Assembly (NCBI GenBank): GCA_024349245.1
Contig: JALDNG010002728.1
Coordinates: 1-64,000 of the forward strand
Reading direction: 5' to 3'
DNA from: Neodontobutis hainanensis
Taxonomy: Eukaryota > Chordata > Actinopteri > Gobiiformes > Odontobutidae
Length of the DNA: 64,000 nt
Within the stretch, counting starts at the first letter, position 1; each line of letters begins with the position of its first letter. This document shows, piece after piece, positions 1 to 11,425 of the stretch. The notes under the pieces were generated by a model. It saw only the letters and a list, made by a program, of their open reading frames with translations, made no database searches and was not told where the DNA came from. The translations under genes were made by a program, and so were the position numbers.

Positions 1-1199
1 CAAATGCACACACATGATTCACAAATGCACACACAAGATTCACAAATGTATTTCTGATGCACACACAAATATATCGTGATTTACAAACTGCTTGCGGTCT
101 GTGAACTTGACTGCATTTGTGTGTGAATTTTGAGACTCCTCTGACGCCGCTCGACACACAAATGCATTTTTAAACAGGGAATGATCAGCAACCAATCATA
201 TATCTCCCTTGTTTTAGCCAATCACAAGAACGCACCCCACGCGGGGTTGTTTACTTCTTTGCCAATCACACTAACATGTTCACACAGCGATATGCCTGTA
301 TATGCCTATATATATATATATATCATTTGAATAATACACAAAATAGTCAAACAAAAGATTAATTTGCTTGTCTAACAGTGAAGCCTTATGCAGAAGATTT
401 TTGTTTGGCAATCGCTCTTGCTAGCTGCCCGGATGTTAGCATCAGCTGGCGGAAATTGTGGCGTTAATACAAAAATATTTATTAATAATATCCTTAAAAA
501 TATTACAGCACAAACATTAATACCTACAGCACAAACCAGCACAAACGAAGCACAAACTAATTAAACTATTTTGGGGCATTTTAAAACATTTTAAAGCATT
601 TTCGGGGGCTGGGTGACCTCATATGACCATTAAAAGAATTATTAATATCTCAAAAACTATAACGGCACAAACGAAGCACAAACGATCTAGATAATTTTGG
701 AGTCAATCACTTTTGGTAGGGGCCAACTTCACGGAGGTGCATTACCTGCCACACAGGCATATCGCTGTGTGAACATGTTAGTGTGATTGGCAAAGAAGTA
801 AACAACCCCGCGTGGGGTGCGTTCTTGTGATTGGCTAAAACAAGGGAGATATATGATTGGTTGCTGATCATTCCCTGTTTAAAAATGCATTTGTGTATCG
901 AGCGGCGTCAGAGGAGTCTCAAAATTCACACACAAATGCAGTCAAGTTCACAGACAAGCAGTTTGTAAATCACGATATATTTGTGTGTGCATCAGAAATA
1001 CATTTGTGAATCTTGTGTGTGCATTTGTGAATCTTGTGTGTGCATTTGTGAATCTTGTGTGTGCATTTGTGAATCTTGTGTGTGCATTTGTGAATCATGT
1101 GTGTGCATTTGTGAATCATGTGTGTGCATTTGTGAATCATGTGTGTGCATTTGTGAATCGTGTATGTGCATTTGTGAATCATGTGTGTGCATTTATCTT
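1..1199. mobile_element. Palindromic MITE with long inverted arms
   Basis: Positions 1-299 and 752-1199 are near-identical in inverted orientation. Both arms carry the same ordered landmarks, for example a CCAATCA box, a GCGGGGTTGTTTAC block and a CACGATATAT block. The centre (300-751) is AT-rich non-coding DNA with a short TA run and twice-repeated ACAAACGAAGCACAAAC motifs. There is no transposase, so this is a non-autonomous DNA-transposon-like element. The left end lies outside the window because the left arm starts inside its 21-bp minisatellite. The superfamily cannot be assigned, since no complete terminus or target duplication is visible. Confidence 0.75.
1001..1197. repeat. 21-bp minisatellite at MITE end
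   Basis: Nine full 21-bp units begin at 1001, 1022, 1043 and so on to 1169, followed by a partial unit at 1190. Each reads CATTTGTGAATC, then T/A/G, then TGTGTGTG. The first four units carry CTTG and most later ones CATG or CGTG, so variants are clustered as expected from unit-by-unit duplication. The inverted counterpart opens the window at 1-47. All reading frames through it stay open only because 21 is divisible by 3. Confidence 0.9.
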
Positions 1200-2146
1200 T
1201 TTTGAGACTCTTTTAGCTCCATAGTAAAATTACTCTTTCATCTTTTTTTATGGAGCTGTACTTATATGTTTATTAATTTCCCATATAGACAAATGTTTTT
1301 TTTTTTTTATTCAATTTGTTAAATTTTAACTGCAGCTGTAGAATAAACAAATCCACTCACAAATGCAATTAAAGTGACATTTTATATTTATTCTCAAATG
1401 TTTAAGTTAGAGGTTGAATGCAGTCACCCACGTTTGACTGAAAGAGAGTCTTGCATCTTTGAGACATTCTGTGTATGTTAATGCTTGGCAATGGTGAAAA
1501 AAATGTTGATTCTATTTAGAGATTATAGGACATAATCATAGTTATTTTGTTGTCATGGTTGCCTTTCAGTCGGCTGGTAGTTTTGTCAGTTAGTCTGCAG
1601 GATGAGTCATTGACCTTGGACAAATCACACATATTAATTTGAGACAAGCAGGTGAGGGCTTTACATTGTCTGTTCTTTAATAAGCTTTTATTAAAACACT
1701 GAATGGAGGGAGGATGAGACAAAGAATCAAGGGAGTATAAGACTTGTGGAATAAGAGGAGGCCGTAGCTGATAAAAATGCATTGTGTGTATGGCGTTTGA
1801 GGCAGTAATTTCCCTGTCAGTACCAGCTGAATGATTTGAGTTGTTAGTAACAATAAGGTATTCATGTATACAGATTGAGTAAGTGCTATTTAGCGTCCAA
1901 AGTTTTCTGCTGAAGAATTTGGACAGAATATTGAAAAACAAGGAAGGGGGTGTTGAGTTTAAGAACGAATGAGTTTAGGGAGCCAGAGAATATGTAGGAA
2001 AAACAGAGATGGAGATTATCATTTTGCATGGCGACTGATGCAGCACTCCCCCAAACGCCTGATAGATAGGTGAGGCTCACACAGATATAAAGGGACAATG
2101 TAGAAAAAGAGAGAGACTACAGAGAGTGTAGTGGTTAACTGGATAT
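1200..2146. other. Unassigned AT-rich stretch
   Basis: No coding region, RNA gene or known repeat is recognised. Short open frames on the minus strand (1516-1941) show no family motif and no strand-consistent codon bias. Confidence 0.4.
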
Positions 2147-2150
2147 ATAT

Positions 2151-4521
2151 ATGATCTTATCATTCGAGCTCGGGTCCTCTACCAGAGGCCTGGGAGCTTG
2201 AGGTTTCTGCGCAGTATCTTTGCTGTTCCTAGTACTGCACTTTTCTCGACCAAGATATCTGGTGTTCTTCCAGGAATCTGCTGTAGACACTCTTCCAGTT
2301 TGGGGGTCACTGCCCTGAGTGCTCCGATGACCACGGGCACCACTGTCCCCTTCCTCCAAGTCTTTTCTAGCTCTTCCTGAGCCCTTGGTATTTATCTAGT
2401 TTCTCATGTTCCTTTTTCCTGATGTTGCAATCACTTGGTATTGCCATATCAACCACAACAGCTTTCTTCTGCTGTTTGTCCACCACCACGATGTCTGTCT
2501 GGTTCGCCATAATCATTCTGTTTGATTCTGTCTGAATCTGGAAGTCCCACAGGATCTTGGCTCGGTCATTCTCTACCACCTTTTCCCACTTTGACCTCAG
2601 GGTTTCCAGTCCGTACTCCGTACAGATGTTTCTGTACACTATCCCAGCCACTTGGTTATAGCGTTCCATGTATGCTTTCCCTGCCAGCATCTTACACCCT
2701 GCAGTTAAGTGTTGGATTGTCTCAGGGGCCTGTTTGCACAACCTACACCTTGGGTCTTGTCTGGTGTGGTAGATCTGGGCTTCTATTGCTCTGGTGCTCA
2801 GAGCTTGTTCCTGTGCAGCCATGATGAGTGCATCTGTGCTGTCCTTCAGTTCGGCCCATTCTAGCCATTGGTTGGATTTCTTGATATCAGCCACTTCAGT
2901 TATGTTCCGGTGCTACATCCCATGTAGGGGTTTGTCCTCCCATGATGGTCCCTCCTCCAGCTCCTCTTCCGCTGTTCCCCATTGCCTGAGACATTCACTG
3001 AGCACGTCATCTGTTGGGGCCTTATCTTTGATGTACTTGTGGATCTTGGATGTTTCATCCTGGATAATGGCTCTCACACTCATTAGTCCACGGCCGCCTT
3101 TCTTACGGCTAGCGTACAGTCTCGGGGTGCTGGATTTGGGATGGAACCCTCCATGCATGGTGAGGAGCTTTCGTGTCTTAACGTCTGTGGTCTGTATCTC
3201 TTCCTTTGACCACCTTATTATTCCTGCAGGGTATCTGATCACTGGCAGGGGGTAGCTGTTTATTGCCCGTGTCTTGTTCTTGCCATTGAGCTACTTCTTA
3301 GGACTTGCCTTACTCGTTGGAGGTATTTGGCAGTTGCTGTTTTCCTTGTAACATCTTCGAGGTTCCCATTTGCATGTGGTATTCCAAGGTACTTGTAACC
3401 ATCATCAATGTCTGCTTTTGTTCTTTTTGGTAGTAAGACCCCTTCTGTGTGGACTACCTTCCCTCTCTTTGTCACCATTTGACTACATTTCTCACGCCCG
3501 AATGACATCCCAATGTCAGAGCTGTAGATCCTGGTGGTGTGGATCAGTGAGTCGATGTCCCTCTCGCTTTTAGCGTATAGCTTGATGTCATCCATGTAGA
3601 GGAGGTGACTGATGGTGGCCCCATTCCTGAGTCGGTATCCATAGCCAGTCTTGTTAATTATTTGGCTGAGGGGGTTCAGACCTATGCAGAACAGCAGTGG
3701 GGTCAGAACATCTCCTTCGTATATGCCACATTTAATGGATACTTGTGCAAGTGGCTTGCCATTGGCCTCAAGGATGGTTTTCCAAAGCCTCATCGAGTTT
3801 GCAATTAAGTCTCGTAGAGTTGATGTTGTACATCTCCAAGCATTCAGTGATCCATGCGTCATATGCTTTCTTGTAATCAATCCAGGCAGTGCACAGGTTG
3901 GTGTGTCGGGTTCTGCAGTCTTGGGTGACTGTTCTGTCAACCAGGATTTGGTGTTTGGCTCCTCTGGTTTCTTTGTCGATGCCATTCTGTGCTTTGCTCA
4001 TGTATTGATCCATGTGCCCACTTATCTTAGCCGCGATGATGCCTAACATGAGCTTCCATGTTGTGGAGAGACAGGTTATTGGCCGATAGTTGGATTTTTG
4101 TGGGATCCTTCAGGATCAGGATTGTACGTCCTTTGGTCGGCCATTCAGGGTGCGTCCCTTCCCTTAGCAGCTGGTTCATTTGTGCTGCAAGGCGCTCATG
4201 GAGTGCAGTGAACTTCTTTAGCCAGTAGGTGTGGATCCTGTCAGGGCCCGGTGCTGTCCAGTTTTTCTTACCTGAGACTCTTTCTTGGATGTCTGCCGCT
4301 GTGATGGTAACTGGATGGTTCTGTTAAGGGAGGTTGCTGTGGTCCTCTCTCAGAGCCACCAGCCACTGTGCATCGCTGTTGTGTAATGTCTCCCTCTCCC
4401 ATATATTTTTCCAGTATTGTTTAATTTCCAGCATTGGTGGGTCGGCGCTGCTGTTATTACCCTGCCACTGAGCGTACACTTTCGCAGGTTGAGTTGCGAA
4501 CAGCCGGTTTATTCTGGCTGG
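2151..4521 (-). mobile_element. R4/Rex6-like LINE, 5'-truncated and frameshifted
   Basis: This is a non-LTR retrotransposon of the type carrying a restriction-enzyme-like endonuclease. On the minus strand the parts run: residues before the RT (4521-4050), reverse transcriptase (about 4049-3260) with an intact YMDD catalytic box at 3598-3587, a C-terminal domain (3242-2913), then a CRLC...H....C zinc knuckle and an endonuclease PD...VVD...VVVD motif (2894-2367). It matches the plus-strand copy at 17308-19690 almost throughout but is broken into at least four frames. The 5' end is cut off at about 4521, where a Tc1 relic begins. The 3' end, just after the stop, meets a short (TA)n at 2142-2150. 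The clade call comes from domain order and recognition of the family; Dong/R4/Rex6 are the nearest names I can give. Confidence 0.85.
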
Positions 4522-4522
4522 A

Positions 4523-5235
4523 ATACAGGACTCTCTGAGTGGTGTGGCTGTTTCAAGATGCGGATGTTTCAATAAGGAGGCACTTGAAGAAAAATGGGCT
4601 GCATGGTTTAGTTGCCAAAAGAAAGTCATCACTACGCAAATGAAACAAAGGATCCCGCTTTCAATACTTCAAACAGCACAGAGACAATCCTCAAAACTTC
4701 TGGAACAAAGTCATTTAGTTAAACGTTAAATTTGGAGAAGAGTCAACAAGGCCTATGATGAAAGGTACATCATTCCTAATGTAAAAACATGGAGGTGGAT
4801 TGTTAATGTTTTGGGAATGTGTGAGCTTCAAAGGCACAGGAATTCTTCTGATAAAGCATATTATAAGAAAATACTGGAGGAAAATTTGTACTCATCAGCC
4901 TGGAAGCTGCACATGTAATGTACTTGGACGTTCCAACATGACAATGATCCAAAGCACAAGGCCATGTCGACCTGTCATTGGCTACAGCAGCATAAAGTGA
5001 AAGTTCTGGACTGACCATCTCAGTCTCCTGACCTCAATATCACTGAGCCACTCTGGGGAGATCGCAAACGTGCAGTTCATGCAAGACAGCGTAAGAATTT
5101 ACAGAAGGCTTTTTGCCAAAAAGAATGGGCAGCGCTACCATCTGAGAAAATAATGAGTCTCATCCACAACTACAACAAAAGACTTCAAGCTGTCATTGAT
5201 GTTAAAGGTGGCAATACACAGTATTAAGAACTGGG
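4523..5235 (+). pseudogene. Tc1-like transposase relic
   Basis: In broken frames this reads as the middle and end of a Tc1-type DDE transposase. Recognisable pieces are a GGxxxxCGCFNKEA-like loop with KKVITTQM (4540-4650), a GGG-like block with CEL-GTGI (4790-4850), the FQHDNDPKH(K)A-type block around 4935-4965, SPDLNITEPLW at about 5025-5060, and a C-terminus ending in VKGGNTQY near 5225. Stops and frameshifts occur throughout, so it is dead. The same family recurs at 45755-46195 (-) and 59520-60180 (+). No terminal inverted repeat survives on the left because it abuts the truncated LINE. Confidence 0.8.
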
Positions 5236-5668
5236 GTTATTTAACTCCAGTAACGTTTATGGACTTATTTTCTTATCTCAGAGTCAGTACATACACTGCC
5301 AATCAGTTTTGCAAACAATGCGTACAAAAGTATGTTTGCTATGCAAAATTTGCCCCCTTTCACAACCCTACCACTGTTGCGTACTCACAGGCATGTAACA
5401 GATGGCCTATAACACAAAGGGCTTATAGGCCATCCATTATTCATTCACTAGAAGGTCACGCATTGAAGTCTTAAAATGTAGAATCACGCCCTGTTTCTCC
5501 GTAATATCCAAGTATAAGTCTGACTCACTGCTTCCACGCAGTTATGCAATTTAATAAAAGCCCAGAAGAGGAGATCCAAGTCAAAAAGTTAACCAGGGCG
5601 GAACAATCACAACAAACATGGCGGCACTGCTATTGTTGCTGTTGTTAGCACCTTTGAGTAGGCGCTAA
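5236..5668. other. Unassigned spacer with a perfect hairpin
   Basis: No gene is recognised. A perfect 12-bp inverted repeat (GATGGCCTATAA at 5401-5412 and TTATAGGCCATC at 5423-5434) encloses a 10-base loop. Confidence 0.5.
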
Positions 5669-7861
5669 CCCATCCATCCATCCATCCATCTTCTACCGCT
5701 TATCCGGGGCCGGGTCGCGGGGGCAGCAGTCTAAGCAGAGACACCCAGACTTCCCGCTCCCGAGACACTTCCTCCAGCTCTTCCGGGGGGATACCGATGC
5801 GTTCCTAGGCCAGCTGAGAGACATAGTCCCTCCAGCGTGTCCTAGGTCTTCCCCGAGGTCTCCTCCCGGTGGGATATGCCCTAAACACCTCCCTAAGGAG
5901 GTGTCCAGAAGGCATCCAAAACAGATGCCCGAGCCACCTCAGCTGGCTCCTCTCGATGTGGAGGAGCAGCGGCTCTACTTTGAGCTCCTCCCGAGTGACC
6001 AAGCTTCTCACCTTATCTATAAGGGAGCGCCGCGCCACCCTGCGGAGAAAGGGACCACCACCCCGGTCTGCCAGTCCAGAGGTACTGTTCCTGACCGCCA
6101 CGCGATGTTTTAGAGGCGTGTCAACCAAGACAGCCCTACAACATCCAGAAACGTGAGGTACTCAGGGCATATCTCATCCACCCTCGGTGCCTTGCCACCG
6201 AGGAGCTTCCCAAATACCTCAGTGACTTTGGCTTGGGTGATGTTTGAGTCCACCTCCAAGCCCTCTGCCTCTGCTTCCTCAGTTGAAGACGTGTTGGTGG
6301 GGTTGAGGAGATCCTATAGACCAATAGTCCTTTTCCATGGCCTCACCAAACTCCTCACCGACCCGAGTTTTAGCCTCCACGACCACCCAGGCTGCAGTCC
6401 ACTTGGCCGGCCGGTACTTATCAGCTGCCTCAGGAGTCCCACGAGCCAACCAGGCTCGGTAGGTCTCCTTCTTTAGCTTGACGACATCCCTTACTTCCGG
6501 TGTCCACCACCGGGTTCAGGGGTTGCCGCCACAACAGGCACCGGAGACTTTACGGCCACAGCTTTGAGTGGCCGCAACGACAATGGAGATGGAGAAAATG
6601 GTCCACTCGGACTTAGTGTTTCCAGCCTCCCACGGGTTCTGGTCGAAGCTCTGCTGGAGGTGGGAGTTAAAGATCTCCCTGCCAGGGACTCTGCCAAACA
6701 TTCCCGACAGACTCTCACAATACATTTGGGTCTGCTGAGTCTGTCCAGCTTCCTCCCCGCTATTGGATCCAACTCACCACCAGGTGGTGATCAGTTGACA
6801 GCTCCGCCCCTCTCTTCACCCTAGTGTCCAAGACATATGGCGGAAGTCAAATGAAACAACTACAAAGTCTATCATCGATCTCTGGCCTTATGTGTCCTGG
6901 TGCCACGTGCACTGATGGACACCCTTATCCTTGAACATGGTGTTCGTTATGGACAATGTTGCTAGCACAGAAGTCCAATAACGGTACACCACTCGGGTTC
7001 AGATTGTTGAAGCGTTGAAGTCTCCCAGTAGAACAGCGAAGTCCCCGGTCGGAGCACTTTCCAGCACCCCTCCCAGAAACTCCAAGAAGGCTGGGTACTC
7101 TGCACTGCCATTTGGCCCGTAAACACAAACAACAGTGAGAGACCTATCCCGACTCAAAGGTGCAGGGAAGCGTCCCTCGTTCACCGGTGTGAACTCCAAC
7201 ACATGGCGGCTGAGTTGGGGGTCTATGAGCAAGCCCACACCAGTCCGCCGCCTCACACCGCAGACAACTCCAGAGTAGTGGAGAGCCCAGCCTCTCTCAA
7301 GGATTTGGGTTCGAGAGCCCAAGCTGTGCGTGGAGGTGAGCCCGACTATCTCTAGTCGATATCTCTCAACCTCCGCACAAGCTCAGACTTCTTCCGCTAG
7401 CGAGGTGACATTCCATGTCCCTAGCGCCAGATTCTGAGTCCGGGATTGGGTAGTCAAGGCCTCCGCCTTTAACTGCCACCCAATCTACTTTGCACCGGCC
7501 CCTTACGGTTCCTCCCGCAGGTGGTGGGCCCATGGAAGGTCGGCCCCACGCCGCTTCTTTTGGGCTGAGCCTGGCCGGGCCCGTGGGAAAGACCCGGCCA
7601 CCAGGCGGCTGCATGCGAGCCCCAAGCCGGCCTGGCTCCAGGGTGGGGCCCCAGTTGCGCCATACCGGGCAACGCGTCACGGCCCTTTGTATTAACTTAT
7701 CCATAAGAGGGTTTTAACCGCTTTTTGTCTGGCCCGTCAACTAGGACCTGTTTGCCTTGAAAGACCCTACCAGGGGCATATAGCCCCCGACAACATTGCT
7801 TCTAGGATCATTCTGGCACTCAAACCCCTCCACCACGATAAGGTTGCGGTTCAAGGAGGGG
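5669..7861 (-). mobile_element. Rex3-like (RTE clade) LINE, RT core deleted
   Basis: Minus-strand order: GC-rich 5' region (7861-7330), APE-type endonuclease with RDRSLTVVCVYGPNG and LLGDFNA (7322-6999), linker (6772-6491), start of the RT with LLGGKAPRVDE-like residues (6324-6136), then a WQTGVVVPF block. At about 6040-6055 the sequence jumps directly to the C-terminal REELKVEPLLLHIERSQLRWLGHL...GRRPRGRPRTRWRDYVSQLA block (6030-5805). The catalytic palm of the RT is absent. The 3' tail is the (GATG)n typical of Rex3, seen as (CATC)n at 5671-5690. GGCGCTAA flanks both ends (5661-5668 and 7862-7869), a candidate 8-bp target duplication that supports one insertion followed by internal loss. A second, shorter copy lies at 61141-61725. 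Confidence 0.85.
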
Positions 7862-7894
7862 GGCGCTAAACCTACAGCTCAAAATTAAGAGTGC

Positions 7895-8127
7895 AATTAA
7901 GAGGTGGTTAGCACTCCTGTCTCACAGCAACAAGGTCCTGGATTTGATACCCGGTCACAGCAGGGCCTTTCTGTGGGCAGTTTCCATGTCCTCCCTATAT
8001 CTGTGGAGGATTCCTCCAGTTTTCCCTACCACTAAAGAAATGTACAATAGTTCCTCCACATTGGACCAGAACTCCCCTGCAAAAGAGATTTGTAATCTCA
8101 ATGGGGATTTCATGGTTGAATTTAAAA
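7895..8127 (+). repeat. tRNA-derived SINE
   Basis: The head resembles a tRNA (GGTGGTTAGCAC... with a degenerate TTTGATACCC B-box). The body contains GGGCCTTTCTGTG and TTTCCATGTCCTCCC, and the tail GAGATTTGTAATCTCAATGG. The copy at 57470-57672 shares head, body and tail. This layout is common in fish genomes, but I cannot give the family name with certainty. Confidence 0.7.
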
Positions 8128-8178
8128 AATGAGGCAATGTTTTTATGCCAGTTGCCCTTCCTGATGCAAACCTCTCTA
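8128..8178 (+). repeat. Repeat fragment split by the Tc1/mariner insertion
   Basis: ATGCCAGTTGCCCTTCCTGATGC...CTCTCTA stops at 8178 and continues at 11424 as TATTTACACCGACTTG. Joined across the transposon, it resembles the repeat at 25055-25120, which has CTTCCTGACACACCC followed by GGCTTGGGACC. This makes the 8179-11423 element younger than the repeat it interrupts. Confidence 0.6.
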
Positions 8179-8419
8179 CACTGTGTGCACAGTTATTAGG
8201 CAAGGGATTAGTTTGACCATATCAACATTTTATCCATAATTTCCAACTCCAAGCTGTATAAACTTGAATCCTTATTGGATTCAAAGGCATATCAGGTAAT
8301 GTGTATTTGTATAACAATAGAGGGTGTGGCCAATGGAGATCAACACCCTATATCAAGGTGTGCATAATTATTGGGATGCAGCACTCTTGAAATAACTAAG
8401 ATATAGGCGTGATCAAAGA

Positions 8420-9215
8420 ACGCTTTGTAGCAAATAGTCAACAGGGTCGTAAGAAACGTGTCGAGAAGAAAAACGCAAATTAACCAACAAAGATTTGCAA
8501 AGAATTAAACTTGACGCTACCAGGAACCCATTATCCACCAGTGTTGCCATATTCCGCAATTGCAACCTACCTGGAGTGTCAAGAAGAATGAGGTGTTCAG
8601 TTCTCAGAGACATGGCCAAAGTAAGAAAGGCTGAAACAAGATACCCAAGTTGAAACGTCAAGAATGGGCCAAGAAATATCTTAAGACAGAAAGGTTTTGT
8701 GGACGGAATAGATGAGAGTGACTCTTGACGGCGAGATGGATGGGCCTGTGGTTGGATCAGTAACAGACACAGAGCTCCACTACGACTCAGACACCAGCAA
8801 GGTGAAGGTGGGCAGGTATTATTAAAGATGAGCTAGTTGGACCTTTTCGGGTAGAAAATAGACTCAAAATCAACTCTCAAACCTACTGCCAATTTTTAGA
8901 AGACTTTGATTTTTATGCAAGACAACACTCCATCATATGCATTAAAGTTCTCCACTGCGTGGCTGGCCAGTAAAGGCCTTAAATATGAAAAACTAATGAC
9001 ATGGCCCCCTTCTTCACCTGAACTTAAACCCTATTGAGAACTTTTGGGCCCTTCTTAAGCAGGACATTTACAGTGAAGGTAAACAGTACAAATCTGAACA
9101 GTGTCTGGGAGGCTGTGGTTGTAGCTGCACAAAAAGTTGATTCTGATCAGATCAAGAAACTGACTCTGTGTCAAGGTCGGCAAAAAATGTATGTATTTGA
9201 AGTCAACGAAAAAAA
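8420..9215 (+). pseudogene. Tc1/mariner-type DDE transposase relic
   Basis: Fragments in different frames correspond to an N-terminal helix-turn-helix stretch and to the catalytic domain. The clearest block is SPELKPY-ENFWALLKQDIY (about 9015-9075), equivalent to the usual SPDLNPIEN third-acidic-residue motif. It is followed by LNSVWEAVVVAAQKVDSDQIKKLT (9100-9165, in the frame of 9034-9234). Stops, including one inside the PIEN block, make it inactive. It belongs to the transposon at 8179-11423. Confidence 0.75.
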
Positions 9216-9232
9216 AAAATTAAAAATGACTT

Positions 9233-10655
9233 AGTGGCGACCCCTAGAAAAGTCAAAATACATTGGGCCTATGGAAAGTGAAAGTACATTTTTTCCAATG
9301 TAGAAATACAAAACTTGGTACATCCATAGGACACCTCAGGGAAAACAGAAAAGTCTATGATAGCCACAGCCTAAACTCAACAGGAAGTCCGCCATGTGGG
9401 GTGAAAGGCGCGACCACCTAAATTGCACCCCTTACGCCAAAAGATTCAACTCATTGTGTTTAAATCTAAATGGCCCCAAATTTAGTGAGTATCATCTAGA
9501 CACGTGTGCCAACAAAAGTTGTCATTTTGTTTTTGATATCTTATCGGGTGTGGGTGTGGCAAGCCTGTAACGAGGCGGCCATTTTTGTGAAAATAAAATA
9601 TCCGTTAACTTTCAAACGCCTTCTCAGATCAAGTTGGACCCAAAAAGGCGTTTGTGCACATTCATGACCTGAACACAAAGACATGTAAATAAAAGGGTTA
9701 TCTTTTGAAATGACCCTCCAGCGCCCTTTACAAACTTTATAATGGGACCAAAGAATTTAGTTTGCCATAGAGACATGAAATTTGGTACACACATCTCTTA
9801 TGTCATGACAAACATAAAAGCCAATGATAACCACCCTCTATCTATAAATGTGTTGCCATAGCAACGGTGCAAATATGTGGAAAAAGTCAACGGGAAGGGA
9901 AAATTTTACTTTGTCGTATTCAAATTAAACTTGGTACACACATCCAGCATGGGCTTATGAACAATGGGGACCACACCCTATCACACACGTGAAGGCGGCC
10001 ATTTTGAATTGAAAATGTGAACCGCCTTAGAATACACCTCACTTTTAAAAATTGACAGAAAATAGCTGCTTCATTCCACAAACACCAAACTTGGGCAAAA
10101 TGAGCTAAACACAAGTGTTTATATTTTAATTTAATAAATTTTTTCTGCAAAATTTTCTGCAAAATTATCCTTAATTTTGACCCAGTAAATGTGCGCAAAA
10201 AGTACATTTTATTGGCCACTAAACTTAAGCCTGGCGTAATATTGATGTATCTTAAGTATTTGAAAAAATAATAAAAATAAATGACTCAGTGGCGACCTCT
10301 GGAAAATGAAAATACATTCGGCCTATGGAAAGTGAAAGTAATTTTTTCCAACGTAGAAAAATTAAACTTGGTACACCTATAGAACACCTCAGGGCAAACA
10401 GAAAAGTCTATGACAGCAACAGCCTAAACTCAACAGGAAGTCCGCCATGTGGGGTCGAGCAGCGACCACTTAAATCGCACCCCTTGCATCAAAAGATTAA
10501 ACCCAGTGTGTTTTCTTCTAAAAGGTCCCATATTTGGTGAGTATTATCTAGACACGAGTGCCAATAAAAGTTATCAGTTTGTTTTTTGATACATTTGTGG
10601 CTGTGGTTGTAATGAGCCTGTGAAGAGGCAGCCATTTCTTTGGGAAATAAATGCC
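9233..10655 (+). repeat. Direct repeat, period about 1.05 kb, inside the transposon
   Basis: 9233-9615 and 10283-10655 are direct repeats of about 375 bp. Both begin AGTGGCGACC and share CCTATGGAAAGTGAAAGTA, CTCAACAGGAAGTCCGCCAT and GTGAGTAT-ATCTAGACACG. The spacer (9616-10282) holds related short motifs of the AACTTGGTACACACATC type three times. No protein is encoded. It looks like a tandemly arranged dispersed repeat captured by the Tc1/mariner element. Confidence 0.75.
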
Positions 10656-11140
10656 ATTTACCAATTGCCAGGATGCTTCCTTTGGAGGAGGCTCCTCTAA
10701 AGCCACGACTAGAGTCTTGGAAAACTCCCCACAATCTTTTGGAACTGGTAAACTTGTTATTTTAGACAACTAATATTTACATTTTTACTTTTTAACAGGG
10801 GGTCCAGCGCTTTCTGAGTCATTGCTAATCTCCAGCCATTACTTTGTTTTTCTTGCATTAGCCCAAGCATAATCTATTATTTTCAAAAGTTCAGACAGAT
10901 CCCAGGAAAACCAGGGAATGTGGGGACTCTAAATACAAGGTGGTGTAGCAGGCTCCAGCAGTAGCACAGGCCCGAGGTGATGAAGCAGGCTCCAGCCAGA
11001 AGATTCAAGCAGAGGCACAGGCCTGGTTATTTAACATTACCATGAAGTTTACACTTTAAAGCACAAAATGCAATCCTCCGATTACATGTGTGCCCGCGTC
11101 GCAAGGGAGGCGAGGCCCTTTATCGCGCTTGCGGCTTTAA
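10656..11140. repeat. Mixed repeat DNA
   Basis: 10665-10740 is related, in inverted orientation, to 60212-60280 (shared GGAGGCTCCTC and GCCACGxCTAGAGT blocks). At 10965-11030 a short unit containing AGCAGGCTCCAGC and AGCACAGGCC is repeated imperfectly. 11085-11135 is a GC-rich block with GCCCGCGTCGCAAGGGAGGC. Confidence 0.5.
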
Positions 11141-11425
11141 TTATTTTTATATTTGTAAATTTTGAGTTGAGGTGAAAATATACAAGTGAGATGGGAAAAT
11201 CTTTGTTTTTCATTTTGTTGCATAATAATTCTGCACAATAATAGGTTCCTAATAATAGTGTACATGTAGATATTCTCTTCAGAAAGCCAAAAATTCACTT
11301 TTACTACTTAAATGTTCAGGTTTGAGTGTTTGTTAACATTTTGGATTGCACAAGAGCACTGTAGTTAACAAAACAAAATGAATCCTCAAAAATACAACTT
11401 GCCTAATAATTGTGCACACAGTGTA

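Larger units (their letters stand above)
8179..11423 (+). mobile_element. Tc1/mariner-superfamily transposon with TA duplication
   Basis: The ends are inverted repeats: CACTGTGTGCACAGTTATTA at 8179 and its near-complement (TAATAATTGTGCACACAGTG) ending at 11423. Both are flanked by TA (8177-8178 and 11424-11425), the target of this superfamily. The left part (about 8420-9215) is a decayed DDE transposase. The right 290 bp is non-coding, with further copies of the CACAATAATAGG terminal motif near 11233. Between 9233 and about 11135 lies foreign repeat DNA, which brings a normally 1.3-1.5-kb element to 3,245 bp. Confidence 0.85.

Noticed and set aside
1001..1197. CRISPR-like array
   Set aside because: Units are contiguous with no unique spacers, and the genome is animal. 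The same applies to the tandem at 13226-13385.
981..1224. Cysteine-rich or histidine-rich repeat proteins on both strands
   Set aside because: They arise from the 21-bp minisatellite, whose period is a multiple of three. All frames stay open and no gene structure surrounds them.
2198..3808. Plus-strand open frames opposite the LINE, and matching minus-strand frames opposite 16115-19734
   Set aside because: They are antisense shadows of the R4/Rex6-like protein and contain no motifs of their own.
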